A stretch of DNA of 64,000 bases, from positions 186,001 through 250,000 of the forward strand of contig JAFKKN010000005.1 in assembly GCA_017305535.1 (NCBI GenBank). The letters run 5' to 3'. The position numbers were made by a program, and so were the translations under genes. The notes under the pieces are model-generated. The model saw only the letters and a program-made list of their open reading frames with translations, did not search any database and was not told where the DNA came from. Within the stretch, counting starts at the first letter, position 1; every line of letters starts with the position of its first letter. Below, in pieces: positions 25,656 through 35,039 of the stretch. The stretch comes from Hyphomicrobiales bacterium (lineage in GTDB: Bacteria; Pseudomonadota; Alphaproteobacteria; Rhizobiales; Xanthobacteraceae).

Positions 25656-26282
25656 ATGATGGATATCGGGGGAATTGCGTTTCCGACACTGGCGTCATTT
25701 CTGGTGACGTCACTGGTGATCGAACTGACGCCGGGGCCGAACATGACCTATCTGGCGCTGGTGTCGGCCACCGACGGCCGCCGTGCCGGCTTCATGACCG
25801 TCGCGGGCGTCACGCTGGGCCTCGCGATTATCGGCGTGATCGCCGCGTTCGGCGTGGCGGAAGCCATCCAGGCCTCCGACATTCTTTATGGACTGCTGCG
25901 GTGGGCCGGCGTTCTGTTTCTACTCTACCTCGCATGGGACGGCTGGAAATCCTCGGCGGTGACGACGGCCACCGAAGGGGAGGGGCGCTATTTCGCGCGC
26001 GGACTGATCACCAACCTGCTTAATCCAAAGGCAGGCGTGTTCTACATTGCCGTGTTGCCGACCTTCATCGTGCCGCATCTGCCGCCGGTGCCGCAGGCAA
26101 TGACGCTGACGGCGGTCTATGTCTGCGTCAGCACCATCGTGCATTCGACCATCGTGATACTGGCCGGCACGCTCGAGCCCGTGCTCAACGATCCGCGCCG
26201 CGAGACCATCGTGCGAAGGGTGCTGTCGGTGCTCTTGGCGCTGGTTGCGCTATGGTTCGCGTGGTCGACTTCCCCCACGTGA
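25656..26282 (+). CDS. LysE/RhtB-family amino-acid exporter
   Basis: About 208 aa with five to six membrane helices. The N-terminal ELTPGPNMTYLALVSATDGR is the LysE-family signature, with the conserved GxxAGFMTVAGVTLG after it, and LLNPKAGVFYIAVLPTFI is the second conserved block. Members export amino acids or small metabolites; the substrate is not predictable. The frame opens at 25581; the tandem ATGs at 25656 and 25659 are the likely starts, with a weak ribosome site. Confidence 0.87.
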   Translation: MMDIGGIAFPTLASFLVTSLVIELTPGPNMTYLALVSATDGRRAGFMTVAGVTLGLAIIGVIAAFGVAEAIQASDILYGLLRWAGVLFLLYLAWDGWKSSAVTTATEGEGRYFARGLITNLLNPKAGVFYIAVLPTFIVPHLPPVPQAMTLTAVYVCVSTIVHSTIVILAGTLEPVLNDPRRETIVRRVLSVLLALVALWFAWSTSPT

Positions 26283-26328
26283 GCGGATCGCACCTGGAGC
26301 AGGTTTCATTCAGATAGAATCAACAACT

Positions 26329-26360
26329 CGTCATGGCCGGGGCTTGTCCCGGCCATGACA
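26329..26360. repeat. Minimal family A palindrome
   Basis: Only the outer arms, brought together: CGTCATGGCCGGGGC, TTG, then TCCCGGCCATGACA. It forms one long hairpin between the convergent LysE-type and SDR genes and could serve as a terminator-like structure. Confidence 0.75.
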
Positions 26361-26391
26361 GATTGGGTGTCCCGTCAAAACGCAAATCGTT

Positions 26392-27150
26392 TTAGTTGCT
26401 CGACATCGCGACAAAACCGCGATTCCAGGTCGGGCTGATGAGGATTTCGTTGACGCAGACGTGCGGCGGCATGCTGGCGACGAAGGCGATGGTGCGGCCG
26501 AGATCCTCCGGTTGCAACATCCGCGCCTGTTCCTCCGCGCTCGGCACCACCGGGCGCAGCTTGAGGATCGGCGTCGCGACCTCCGCTGGCGACAGGCAAC
26601 AGGCGCGCAAGCCGTTGACGCATTCGTCCATGTTGAAGGAATGTGTCAGCGCCAGCACGGCGTGCTTGGTCGTGGTGTAGGCCGGCCCCGGCATCTTGGA
26701 GACATGACGCCCCGCCCATGAGGCGACGTTGATGATGCAGCCGTCTTTCTGCGCGCGCATGGTCGGCAGCACCGCGCGCATGCAGTACAACACGCCACTG
26801 AGATTGATGTCGACCAGTTTGTCCCAGCCGGCGATCTCCATGTCGGCCCAGCTTCGCTTCGGCACGTTGATGCCGGCGCTGTTGACCAGAAGATCGATGC
26901 GGCCATGCTTGGCCACGATTTTCTGCGCGGCGGCTTCGACGTCGGCGGCGTTGCTGACGTCGAGCGGCATCGTCTCGGCCCGCCCGCCCGTACCGGCGTT
27001 GATGCCGTTCGCCACCGCGTCGAGCGCATCCTTGCGTCGTCCCGAAATGATCACGGTCCAGCCATCCGCCGCCAGCGCCTCGGCGCCGGCTTGCCCGATG
27101 CCGCTGCCGCCGCCCGTCACCCACGCGACACGTTTTGTTGTGTTTGTCAT
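26392..27150 (-). CDS. Short-chain dehydrogenase/reductase
   Basis: A 252-aa classical SDR. It has the cofactor motif TGGGSGIGQAG (residues 12-22), DVSNAAD, NSAGIN, the catalytic Ser in NVASWAG, and YTTTK (Tyr, Lys) as the active site. The Arg-Arg after the second strand (SGRRKDAL) suggests NADP preference. The substrate is unknown. It is divergent from matB with a 106-bp shared upstream region. Confidence 0.9.
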   Translation of the reverse strand: MTNTTKRVAWVTGGGSGIGQAGAEALAADGWTVIISGRRKDALDAVANGINAGTGGRAETMPLDVSNAADVEAAAQKIVAKHGRIDLLVNSAGINVPKRSWADMEIAGWDKLVDINLSGVLYCMRAVLPTMRAQKDGCIINVASWAGRHVSKMPGPAYTTTKHAVLALTHSFNMDECVNGLRACCLSPAEVATPILKLRPVVPSAEEQARMLQPEDLGRTIAFVASMPPHVCVNEILISPTWNRGFVAMSSN

Positions 27151-27256
27151 TCCGCCCGCCTTTTATTTGCGCTCGCAAGCGCGTTCTTGCTATTGATGGG
27201 GGATCAATCCCGCCGGAACTAACGCTCCAGCTCATCCAGCCATTTTGGAATGATGC

Positions 27257-28783
27257 ATGAATAGCACCGCAAACGCCAATCTGTTTTCCCGCCTGTTCGA
27301 CAACCTCGACGACCCGTCGCGATTGGCGATCGAAACCCTCGACGGCCAGCACATCAGCTATGGCGACCTGATCGCGCGTTCCGGGCAGATCGCGAATTTT
27401 CTGGTGAAGCGCGGCGTCAAGCCAGGTGATCGCGTCGCGGTGCAGGTCGAGAAGTCGGTTCAGAATCTGATCCTGTATCTCGCGGTGGTGCGCGCGGGCG
27501 CGGTCTATCTGCCGCTCAACACCGCCTATACGCTCAATGAGTTGGATTATTTTATTACCGACGCCGAGCCGTCGCTGGTGGTTTGCGATCCTGCGAAAGC
27601 GGAGGGGCTTCGCGCTATCGCTGGCAAGGTCAATGCGACAGTGGAAACATTGGATGCCAATGGCAAAGGTTCGCTCACCGATGGCGCCGATCGGGAAAAA
27701 TCCGAATTCGCGACTGTGATGCGCGGCAACGACGACCTCGCCGCGATCCTTTACACCTCCGGCACCACCGGTCGCTCCAAGGGCGCGATGCTGTCGCACG
27801 ACAATCTCGCTTCCAATTCGCTGACGCTGGTGGATTACTGGCGCTTTACCGACAAGGACGTGCTGATCCACGCGCTGCCGATTTATCATACCCACGGCCT
27901 GTTCGTGGCGAGTAACGTCACGCTGTTCGCGCGCGCCGCGATGATCTTCCTGCCGAAGCTCGATCCCGAACTGATCATCAAACTGATGCCGCGCGCGACC
28001 GTGCTGATGGGCGTTCCGACGTTTTACACGCGCTTGCTGCAAAGCCCGAACCTGACGAAAGAGACGACCAGCCACATGCGGCTGTTCATTTCCGGCTCCG
28101 CGCCGCTGCTGGCCGACACCCATCGTGAATGGTCGGCGCGTACCGGCCATGCCGTGCTGGAACGCTACGGCATGACCGAAACCAACATGAACACCTCGAA
28201 TCCGTATGACGGCGAGCGCGTGCCGGGTGCGGTCGGTTTCCCGTTGCCGGGTGTATCCGCGCGCGTGGTCGATCCTGAAACCGGCAAGGCGCTCGCGGCC
28301 GACGAGATCGGCATGATCGAGGTGAAAGGCCCGAACGTGTTCAAGGGCTACTGGCGGATGCCGGAGAAGACCAAGTCGGAATTTCGCGACGACGGTTTCT
28401 TCATCACCGGCGATCTCGGCAAGATCGACGCCAAGGGCTACGTCCATATCGTCGGGCGCGGCAAGGACCTCGTGATTTCCGGCGGTTTCAACGTCTACCC
28501 GAAGGAGATCGAGAGCGAGATCGACGCCATCGACGGCGTGGTCGAGTCCGCCGTGATCGGCGTGCCGCACGCCGATTTCGGCGAGGGCGTCACCGCCGTC
28601 GTGGTGCCGCAGAAGGGCGCGAAACTCGACGAAGCCGCGATCCTTCACGCGCTCGACGGCCGCCTCGCCAAGTTCAAGATGCCGAAGCGTGTGCTGTTCG
28701 AAGACGACCTGCCGCGCAACACCATGGGCAAGGTGCAGAAGAATGTTCTGCGCGAGAAGTACAAGGGCCTCTACACAAAGTAG
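27257..28783 (+). CDS. matB: Malonyl-CoA synthetase
   Basis: A 508-aa adenylate-forming ligase that makes malonyl-CoA from malonate, ATP and CoA. Core motifs are YTSGTTGRSKGAMLSHDN (ATP loop), YGMTETNMNTSNPYDG (adenine/malonate region), GFFITGDLGKID and the catalytic Lys in RNTMGKVQKNVL. Blocks such as DYWRFTDKDVLIHALPIYHT match my memory of Rhodopseudomonas MatB nearly residue for residue. No malonyl-CoA decarboxylase (matA) or malonate transporter (matC) is adjacent, so it likely works as a stand-alone malonate or methylmalonate activator. Confidence 0.93.
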   Translation: MNSTANANLFSRLFDNLDDPSRLAIETLDGQHISYGDLIARSGQIANFLVKRGVKPGDRVAVQVEKSVQNLILYLAVVRAGAVYLPLNTAYTLNELDYFITDAEPSLVVCDPAKAEGLRAIAGKVNATVETLDANGKGSLTDGADREKSEFATVMRGNDDLAAILYTSGTTGRSKGAMLSHDNLASNSLTLVDYWRFTDKDVLIHALPIYHTHGLFVASNVTLFARAAMIFLPKLDPELIIKLMPRATVLMGVPTFYTRLLQSPNLTKETTSHMRLFISGSAPLLADTHREWSARTGHAVLERYGMTETNMNTSNPYDGERVPGAVGFPLPGVSARVVDPETGKALAADEIGMIEVKGPNVFKGYWRMPEKTKSEFRDDGFFITGDLGKIDAKGYVHIVGRGKDLVISGGFNVYPKEIESEIDAIDGVVESAVIGVPHADFGEGVTAVVVPQKGAKLDEAAILHALDGRLAKFKMPKRVLFEDDLPRNTMGKVQKNVLREKYKGLYTK

Positions 28784-28801
28784 GGACCCGCGAAGAGACG
28801 A

Positions 28802-29752
28802 TCAGACCGTTTCCGGCTGAGCCAGCACGCAGCGCGCCGCGTCGGTCTCGATCTGAAGGGTGGCGTGTTCGATGCCGAACCGGTCCTTCAGCTTCTGTGC
28901 AAGCTCTATCAGATAGTCGTCGCCCGGCGCGCCGGTCGGGATTACCAGATGGCAGGTGAGTACCAGTTCGGTGGTGCTCATCGGCCAGATGTGTAGGTCG
29001 TGCAGGGTGGTGACGCGCGGCTGCGACGTCAGGAAATCGCGCACTGCTTCGGCATCAACCCAGCGCGGCACCGCGTTTAGCGACATGGCAATGCTGTCTT
29101 TCATCAATCCCCAGGTGCCGGCGACGATCACCACGCCGATGATGAGACTGATCACCGGGTCGATCCAGGTCCAGCCCGTCGCCATGATGGCGAGCGCGCC
29201 CGCCACCACGCCGACCGAGACCGCGGCGTCGGCCGCCATGTGCAGGTAGGCGCCGCGGATATTGATGTCGCTCTTGCTACCGGAGGCGAACAGCCATGCG
29301 GTGAAGCCGTTGATGACGATGCCGACGGTCGCGACCACCAGCACGGTGCCGCTTGCCACCGGCGCGGGATCGAAGAGGCGCAGGATCGCTTCCCAACTGA
29401 TCGCGCCGACCGCAACCAGCAGGAATACCGCGTTGAACAGTGCCGCCAGGATCGACGATCCGCGCAGGCCGTAGGTGTAACGAGGGGAGGGCGGCCGCTT
29501 CGCCAGCACAATGGCGATCCATGCGACAATCAATCCGAGCACATCGGAGAGATTGTGTCCGGCGTCGGCGATCAGCGCCATCGAGTTGCTGAGATAGCCA
29601 TAGAGCGCCTCGACGATCACGAAAGCCGTGTTGAGGCCGATGCCGATGGCGAAGGCCGCGCCGAATTGCGCGGGTGCATGGACGTGGCCGCCGGCCCCAT
29701 GATCATGCTGGGCGTGTGCGTGCGGCGGATGACCATGGTCGGTTTGTGGCAT
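28802..29752 (-). CDS. Cation diffusion facilitator (CzcD/ZitB-like zinc exporter)
   Basis: A 316-aa inner-membrane metal/proton antiporter. The N-terminal His-rich tail (HGHPPHAHAQHDHG) is a metal-binding feature. Six helices follow; the metal sites are in the SMALIADAGHNLSDVLG (HxxxD) and YLHMAADAAVSVGVV pairs. The cytoplasmic C-terminal domain contains LHDLHIWPMSTTELVLTCHL. Likely substrates are Zn, Co or Cd. The frame reaches 29947, but the ATG at 29752 starts the His-rich tail as in the family. Confidence 0.93.
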   Translation of the reverse strand: MPQTDHGHPPHAHAQHDHGAGGHVHAPAQFGAAFAIGIGLNTAFVIVEALYGYLSNSMALIADAGHNLSDVLGLIVAWIAIVLAKRPPSPRYTYGLRGSSILAALFNAVFLLVAVGAISWEAILRLFDPAPVASGTVLVVATVGIVINGFTAWLFASGSKSDINIRGAYLHMAADAAVSVGVVAGALAIMATGWTWIDPVISLIIGVVIVAGTWGLMKDSIAMSLNAVPRWVDAEAVRDFLTSQPRVTTLHDLHIWPMSTTELVLTCHLVIPTGAPGDDYLIELAQKLKDRFGIEHATLQIETDAARCVLAQPETV

Positions 29753-30164
29753 GTCGGACTCGCTGCGGGGGAATGGCGCGAGGAGGATAATCGGCATCCG
29801 GATGCGAATACTATCACGCGACCCCGCGCGGCGACGTTGACCGCCGAGCCCCCGCCCCGGAATGCGCGCCGGCCGCGGGATGGGCGGCGCGGGTTTGCGA
29901 TCGATCCTTCGGACTTGGTCGATGAAACCATGATCCGCGATTCTCAAGCAGATCCGGCGCGATACCGCACCGTGGTCCGGGGCAGTGTCCGGCGGCGCCG
30001 AAAGTGCCCGCGCAAGGAACGGCCAAAGAAATGAAATTGTATTCAGTGCAGGCGAATTGATCGTTGCACTCAGGCTTTTGACTTCGTAAATAGAATTGCT
30101 CTACCCGATCCCACTTCATCGGGCAGCGTGTCGCGCTTGCAACCGAAATCAACCAAAAGCAGCC
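29753..30164. other. 412-bp gap upstream of the sdh operon
   Basis: The left 250 bp are GC-rich with no recognisable gene or family A-D element. The right end is AT-richer and carries the candidate sdh promoter at 30064-30092. Long frames on both strands here lack start sites, family resemblance and normal codon use. Confidence 0.5.
30064..30092 (+). promoter_or_regulatory. Candidate sdh promoter
   Basis: TTGCAC at 30064-30069, a 17-base spacer, and TAAATA at 30087-30092. It would give a leader of about 65 bases to the sdhC ATG at 30165. This is the best sigma-70-like match in the AT-rich stretch before the operon. Confidence 0.45.
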
Positions 30165-30563
30165 ATGACCGCCAGGATCGATCGACCTCTCTCGCCGCAC
30201 CTGCAAACCTACCGCTGGACCTTGACGATGGCGATGTCCATCGTCCATCGCGTCACTGGCATCGCGCTCTACTTCGGCACGATCCTGCTGGCGTGGTGGC
30301 TGATGGCGGTCGCGTCCGGGCCGGGTGCCTATGCCATCTTCTCGGGCTTCATCGGAAGCTGGATCGGCCGCCTGATCGTATTCGGATATACGTGGGCGCT
30401 GATGCACCACCTGCTGAGCGGCATCCGCCATTTCGTCTGGGACCTCGGCTACGGCTTCGGCCCCTCCGAGCGTGAAGGGTTGACCTGGGCGGCGCTTATC
30501 GGCGGCATCGTGCTCACGGTGCTGCTCTGGGTCCTGGCCTATGCCTTCGGAGGCGGACGATGA
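30165..30563 (+). CDS. sdhC: Succinate dehydrogenase cytochrome b556 subunit
   Basis: A 132-aa membrane anchor of complex II. It begins RPLSPHLQTYRWTLTMAMSI and has the diagnostic SIVHRVTGIALYFG (quinone-site Ser/Arg region). HHLLSGIRHFVWD carries the heme-ligand His. Three membrane helices are visible. The frame opens at 30096, but the ATG at 30165 gives the family N-terminus. It overlaps sdhD by 4 bp, so the two are translationally coupled. Confidence 0.95.
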   Translation: MTARIDRPLSPHLQTYRWTLTMAMSIVHRVTGIALYFGTILLAWWLMAVASGPGAYAIFSGFIGSWIGRLIVFGYTWALMHHLLSGIRHFVWDLGYGFGPSEREGLTWAALIGGIVLTVLLWVLAYAFGGGR

Positions 30564-30967
30564 GCGACGCAACCCGTTCCAATTCGTCGATCCGCACCGC
30601 GCTGAAGCGGGTGCGTGGCCTCGGCGCCTCCGGCTCGCACGCCACCTCGGATTTCTGGTGGCAGCGTGTCACCGCCGTCGGCATGTTGCTGCTTACCGTG
30701 CCGGTCATCGTCATCGTCATGATGCTGCTCGGCCGCAATCAGGCCGGCGCGGGCCAGATCCTCGGCACTCCGGTGATCGCCCTGATCATGCTGTTGTTCG
30801 TGGTCGCCAGCAGCTGGCACATGAAGATCGGCATGCAGGTGGTGATTGAAGACTACATCCATGGCGAGAAGGTCAAACTCGTCGCCATCCTCGCCAACAA
30901 CTTCTTCGCGCTCGCAGTCGCGCTGGCGTCGGCGTACGCGATTTTCAAACTGTCATCTGGAGTGTAG
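30560..30967 (+). CDS. sdhD: Succinate dehydrogenase membrane anchor subunit
   Basis: A 135-aa protein with three membrane helices. The conserved WHMKIGMQVVIEDYIHGEKVK block contains the heme/quinone-site His and the Asp-Tyr pair. GLGASGSHATSDFWWQRVTA near the N-terminus is typical of the alphaproteobacterial form. Its start overlaps the sdhC stop, and its stop is 3 bp before sdhA. Confidence 0.95.
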   Translation: MSDATRSNSSIRTALKRVRGLGASGSHATSDFWWQRVTAVGMLLLTVPVIVIVMMLLGRNQAGAGQILGTPVIALIMLLFVVASSWHMKIGMQVVIEDYIHGEKVKLVAILANNFFALAVALASAYAIFKLSSGV

Positions 30968-30970
30968 CGC

Positions 30971-32800
30971 ATGGCTGCTCAGGGCAACGGCAGCGGAGCT
31001 CCCGCCACCAACGGACGCGCCTATCCGCTTGAGGATCACACTTACGACGTCGTCGTGGTCGGCGCCGGCGGCGCGGGTCTCCGCGCTGTGGTGGGATGCA
31101 GCGAAGCGGGCTTGCGTACCGCCTGCATCACCAAGGTTTTCCCGACGCGTTCGCACACCGTCGCCGCGCAGGGCGGCATCTCCGCCTCGCTCGGCAACAT
31201 GCATCCGGACGATTGGCGCTGGCACATGTACGACACCGTCAAGGGGTCGGACTGGCTCGGCGATCAGGACTCGATCGAATACATGGTGCGCCACGCGCCG
31301 AAGGCCGTCTACGAACTTGAGCACTGGGGCGTGCCCTTCTCGCGCACCGAGGAAGGCAAGATCTATCAGCGCCCGTTCGGCGGCATGACCGTCGACTTCG
31401 GCAAGTCGCAGGCGCAGCGCACCTGCGCCGCCGCCGACCGCACCGGCCACGCCATGCTCCATACGATGTACGGGCAGGCGCTGCGCCATTCGGCGGAGTT
31501 CTTCATCGAGTTCTTCGCCATCGACCTGATCATGGACGATCAGGGCGTCTGCCGGGGTGTCATCGCGCTCAAGCTCGACGACGGCACGCTGCATCGCTTC
31601 AAGGCGCAGACCACCATTCTCGCCACCGGCGGCTACGGCCGCGCCTATCAGTCCTGCACCTCGGCGCACACCTGCACCGGCGACGGCGGTGGCATGGCGC
31701 TACGCGCCGGCATCGCCTTGCAGGACATGGAATTCGTGCAATTCCACCCGACCGGCATCTACGGGTCGGGCTGTCTCGTCACCGAAGGCGCGCGCGGCGA
31801 AGGCGGTTATCTCGTCAACTCCGAAGGCGAGCGCTTCATGGAGCGCTACGCACCGTCCGCCAAGGACCTTGCCTCGCGTGACGTCGTCTCGCGCGCGATG
31901 ACCATCGAAATTCGCGAGGGTCGCGGCGTCGGCAAGAAGAAGGATCACATCTACCTGCACCTCGATCATCTCGATCCGAAGGTGCTGCATGAGCGGCTGC
32001 CGGGCATTTCCGAATCCGCGCGCATCTTCGCCAATGTCGATGTGACGCGCGAGCCGATCCCGATGATCCCGACCGTGCACTACAACATGGGCGGCATCCC
32101 GACCAATTATCACGGCGAAGTCGTGACCAAGAAGAACGGCGACGACAACGCGGTGGTGCCCGGCCTGATGGCGGTGGGCGAGGCGGCCTGCGTCTCGGTG
32201 CACGGCGCCAACCGTCTCGGCTCCAACTCGCTGATCGACCTCGTGGTGTTCGGCCGCGCCGCCGCGCTACGGCTGGCGGAGAAGCTCACCGCCGGTGCCG
32301 AACAGCCGGACCTGCCGGCGGATTCCGCCGACAAGGCGCTGGGCCGGCTCGACCGTTTCCGCAACGCCAAGGGTGGCACGCCGACCGCGAAGCTGCGCGA
32401 GAACATGCAGCACGTCATGCAGAACAACTGCGCGGTGTTCCGCACCGGCGACGTGCTGAAGGAAGGCCAGGAACTGATCCACAAGGTGTTCGGCGGCATC
32501 GGCGATATCGCCACCTTCGATCGCACGCTGGTCTGGAATACCGACCTGATGGAAACGCTGGAATACGACAACCTCATCGCTCAGGCGGTGGTGACGATGG
32601 ATTCCGCGGCCAACCGCACCGAGAGCCGTGGCGCGCACGCGCGCGAGGACTTCTCGGCGCGCGACGACCAGAACTGGATGAAGCATACGCTGGCGTGGCT
32701 CGACGACCGTGGCACCACCACGATCGATTACCGCCCGGTGCATGACTACACGATGACGAACGACGTTCAGTACATTCCGCCGAAGGCGCGCGTGTACTGA
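30971..32800 (+). CDS. sdhA: Succinate dehydrogenase flavoprotein subunit
   Basis: A 609-aa FAD subunit that oxidises succinate to fumarate in complex II, linking the TCA cycle to the quinone pool. Seen are the FAD-binding [13 protein letters not shown], the [15 protein letters not shown] segment with the His that covalently binds [30 protein letters not shown], and the active-site and C-terminal block [17 protein letters not shown]. Length is normal. It is followed by sdhB after a 107-bp gap filled by a degenerate repeat. Confidence 0.98.
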   Translation: MAAQGNGSGAPATNGRAYPLEDHTYDVVVVGAGGAGLRAVVGCSEAGLRTACITKVFPTRSHTVAAQGGISASLGNMHPDDWRWHMYDTVKGSDWLGDQDSIEYMVRHAPKAVYELEHWGVPFSRTEEGKIYQRPFGGMTVDFGKSQAQRTCAAADRTGHAMLHTMYGQALRHSAEFFIEFFAIDLIMDDQGVCRGVIALKLDDGTLHRFKAQTTILATGGYGRAYQSCTSAHTCTGDGGGMALRAGIALQDMEFVQFHPTGIYGSGCLVTEGARGEGGYLVNSEGERFMERYAPSAKDLASRDVVSRAMTIEIREGRGVGKKKDHIYLHLDHLDPKVLHERLPGISESARIFANVDVTREPIPMIPTVHYNMGGIPTNYHGEVVTKKNGDDNAVVPGLMAVGEAACVSVHGANRLGSNSLIDLVVFGRAAALRLAEKLTAGAEQPDLPADSADKALGRLDRFRNAKGGTPTAKLRENMQHVMQNNCAVFRTGDVLKEGQELIHKVFGGIGDIATFDRTLVWNTDLMETLEYDNLIAQAVVTMDSAANRTESRGAHAREDFSARDDQNWMKHTLAWLDDRGTTTIDYRPVHDYTMTNDVQYIPPKARVY

Positions 32801-32801
32801 G

Positions 32802-32880
32802 GCAATGACGGCCGTGCGCGGGCAGCTCCCGCGCATCCATCCTGGCTGGACGATGGATTGCCGCCTTCGACGCGGCAACG
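32802..32880. repeat. Degenerate family A-like element inside the sdh operon
   Basis: The sequence between the sdhA stop and sdhB start contains GGCAATGACGGCCGTGCGCG and later GGACGATGGATTGCCG. These match the CATCCATC/GATGGATTGCC core of the 17698 element but with decayed arms. It widens the sdhA-sdhB spacer to 107 bp. Confidence 0.55.
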
Positions 32881-32907
32881 GCAAGGCGAACGACAAGGGC
32901 AAGACCG

Positions 32908-33693
32908 ATGGTTGAATTTGCGCTTCCGAAGAACTCCAGGATCACCGGCGGCAAGAGCTGGCCGAAGCCGGAGGGCGCGACCGAGACGCGCGAATTCCGT
33001 ATCTATCGCTGGAGCCCGGACGACGGCAAGAATCCCAGCGTCGACACCTATCATGTCGACATCAACGATTGCGGCCCGATGGTGCTCGACGGCCTGATCT
33101 GGATCAAGAACCACATCGATCCGACGCTGTCGTTCCGCCGTTCCTGTCGTGAAGGCGTCTGCGGCTCCTGCGCCATGAACATCGACGGCCAGAACACGCT
33201 GGCCTGTACCAAGTCGATGCACGACGTCGCCGACGGCGGCGCGGTGAAGGTCAATCCGCTGCCGCATCAGCCGGTAGTCCGCGACCTGATTCCCGATCTC
33301 ACCAACTTCTACGCGCAATATGCTTCGATCGAGCCGTGGCTGCACACCACCACGCCGACGCCGCAGAAGGAGTGGAAGCAGAGCAAGGAAGACCGCGAGA
33401 AGCTCGACGGCCTCTACGAATGCATTCTCTGCGCCTGCTGCTCGACCTCGTGCCCGAGCTACTGGTGGAATTCCGATCGTTACCTCGGCCCGGCGGCGTT
33501 GTTGCAGGCCAATCGCTGGGTGATGGACAGCCGCGACGAAGCGACCGGCGAACGGCTCGACAACGTCGAGGACGCGTTCCGCCTCTATCGGTGCCATACC
33601 ATCATGAACTGCACCAAGGCGTGCCCGAAGGGCCTCAACCCGGCCAAGGCCATCGCCAATCTGAAGCTGAAGCTGGTCGAGCGGCAGAGCTGA
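32908..33693 (+). CDS. sdhB: Succinate dehydrogenase iron-sulfur subunit
   Basis: A 261-aa subunit that passes electrons from FAD to quinone. The [2Fe-2S] ligands are in [13 protein letters not shown] with a later Cys in TLACTKS. The [4Fe-4S] and [3Fe-4S] clusters use [16 protein letters not shown] and [13 protein letters not shown]. Length and motif order are normal. It completes the sdhCDAB operon, and a hairpin follows about 30 bp after the stop codon. Confidence 0.98.
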   Translation: MVEFALPKNSRITGGKSWPKPEGATETREFRIYRWSPDDGKNPSVDTYHVDINDCGPMVLDGLIWIKNHIDPTLSFRRSCREGVCGSCAMNIDGQNTLACTKSMHDVADGGAVKVNPLPHQPVVRDLIPDLTNFYAQYASIEPWLHTTTPTPQKEWKQSKEDREKLDGLYECILCACCSTSCPSYWWNSDRYLGPAALLQANRWVMDSRDEATGERLDNVEDAFRLYRCHTIMNCTKACPKGLNPAKAIANLKLKLVERQS

Positions 33694-33725
33694 TCTGCAA
33701 ACGCACCTTCGGTTATGATTTTCGC

Positions 33726-33760
33726 AAGGGGCTTCGTCATCGACGGAGCCCTTTGTGTTT
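33726..33760 (+). terminator. Probable intrinsic terminator of sdhCDAB
   Basis: Stem AAGGGGCTTCGTC with GACGGAGCCCTTT (two G-T pairs), loop ATC, followed by TGTGTTT. The U tract is interrupted, so efficiency is uncertain. Confidence 0.55.
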
Positions 33761-33796
33761 CCGGGCCTGGAGCGACGGCTTACGTTTCGTTCGGCA

Positions 33797-34180
33797 TCAC
33801 GCTCCGCTGAACAGTGGCAGCACGAAGATCGCGATGTTGATGAGCCACGCCACGCTGAACACGGCCGAGCGTGGTGTTGCATAGTCGGCGATATAAAGCG
33901 CCGCATGGGCGATGCGCAGCACGATGTAGATCGCGGCGAGAATATTGAGCATGCCGAGCGGCGCGCCTTGCGTCTTCGCGATGATCACCGCAGCGGCAAA
34001 AAACGGGAAATTCTCATACGCATTGAGGTGAGCGGCGTAGGCCCGCCGATTCGCGGGCGGCAGCCGCTCGATGTTGTCGCGAGGAAGGTGATTATCACCG
34101 TCGCCGCCGGCCTTGGCGAAGATCACGATAACAAGCGGCAAGATCGCCGCAACGAGGACGCACCAATAGGCCAATGGCAT
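33797..34180 (-). CDS. MAPEG-family membrane protein
   Basis: A 127-aa protein with four membrane helices. RAYAAHLNAYENFPFFAAAV is the MAPEG signature (Glu-Asn-Phe-Pro), followed by LRIAHAALYIAD. Bacterial MAPEG proteins resemble microsomal glutathione transferases, but activity is rarely shown. The frame reaches 34423; GGAG upstream of the ATG at 34180 supports the shorter form. It is divergent from the YjaB-like pseudogene. Confidence 0.85.
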   Translation of the reverse strand: MPLAYWCVLVAAILPLVIVIFAKAGGDGDNHLPRDNIERLPPANRRAYAAHLNAYENFPFFAAAVIIAKTQGAPLGMLNILAAIYIVLRIAHAALYIADYATPRSAVFSVAWLINIAIFVLPLFSGA

Positions 34181-34310
34181 CGAAATCGTCTCCGTTCGTT
34201 CCGCCGAATGCGGCTCCTGCGCAGCTTGAACCAGAATCGTGTGTGGTTGGTAAGTCTCTTTCGACAGGGGCTGAGTTGCGAGCTTGGTTGAAACGAAATA
34301 TGCGTTGGCG

Positions 34311-34710
34311 ATGATTGCGATTAGATCTTCCCGGCCCGGAGAGGGTGATCGCGCCGTCGAGATTTGGCGGCGCGCGGTTGACGCCACACATGACTTTCTG
34401 TCGTCGCAGGATCGTCTTGCCATCGACGAGATGGTGTGCGGCTTTCTGCCCCAGGCGCCGCTCTGGCTTGCGGTGGATGCTCATGATTACCCGCTGGCCT
34501 TCATGTTGATCGACAACGGACACGGGTATTGGCGCCGCGCTCGTGCGTCACGGCCTTGCGCTTCATCCAAACATGACGACCGATGTCAATGAGCAGAACC
34601 GTCAAGCAGTCGGCTTCTATGAAAAAACGGGATTCGGGCGCACAGGCCGTTCGCCGCTCGATGGGCAAGGGGGGCCTTATCCTCTCATCCATCTGGAATA
34701 CATGAATTAA
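34311..34710 (+). pseudogene. YjaB-like GNAT acetyltransferase, deleted and frameshifted
   Basis: The first frame encodes IRSSRPGEGDRAVEIWRRA, VDATHDFLSSQDRLAIDE, GFLPQAPLWLAVDA and FMLIDNG, closely following E. coli YjaB as I remember it. From about 34522 homology continues in a different frame with GIGAALVRHGLALHP, TTDVNEQNRQAVGFYEKTGF and GGPYPLIHLEYMN, stopping at 34710. About 20 residues covering the central strand and the start of the acetyl-CoA loop are missing at the junction. The first frame alone ends at 34592 without the cofactor site. A sequencing error alone would not explain the missing residues. Confidence 0.75.
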
Positions 34711-35039
34711 GTGATCGGTCGCCAACTGATTAACCCCGATAACTCGGGACGTTGAGTTTTATAAGTTCGCGCGCTGAAGAGATAAGTTAGTTGTCACTGT
34801 CGACGGGCTTGGAACCATGACGTGATTTGGCGGTTAAGGATGTGGTCTGCATTCGCGGGCGACGTGAATGCGCCATGAACAATGCGGTATCGGCGCGCCG
34901 CCCGAACGAAAATAAAAATCAACGAAACGGAAATCGACGTGCATCGACCGCCACATTGCGGCCGCACCTCTATCGACTCATCGCAAGATCGCGCGATGGA
35001 ACATTGTCGCGCATCAGACTTCGGGAGAATGATACGATC
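34711..35039. other. 329-bp leader region of the OmpA-family gene
   Basis: AT-richer than the surroundings, with stretches such as GAAAATAAAAATCAACG near 34908-34924. No repeat family element, terminator or convincing small gene is seen. The frame that joins this region to the OmpA gene lacks a plausible signal peptide, so it is treated as untranslated leader. Confidence 0.45.

Noticed and set aside
26375-28648. 757-codon open frame on the minus strand opposite matB and in another frame of the SDR gene
   Set aside because: It is an antisense shadow. matB on the plus strand has all its catalytic motifs, and the minus-strand translation is Arg/His-rich without family resemblance.
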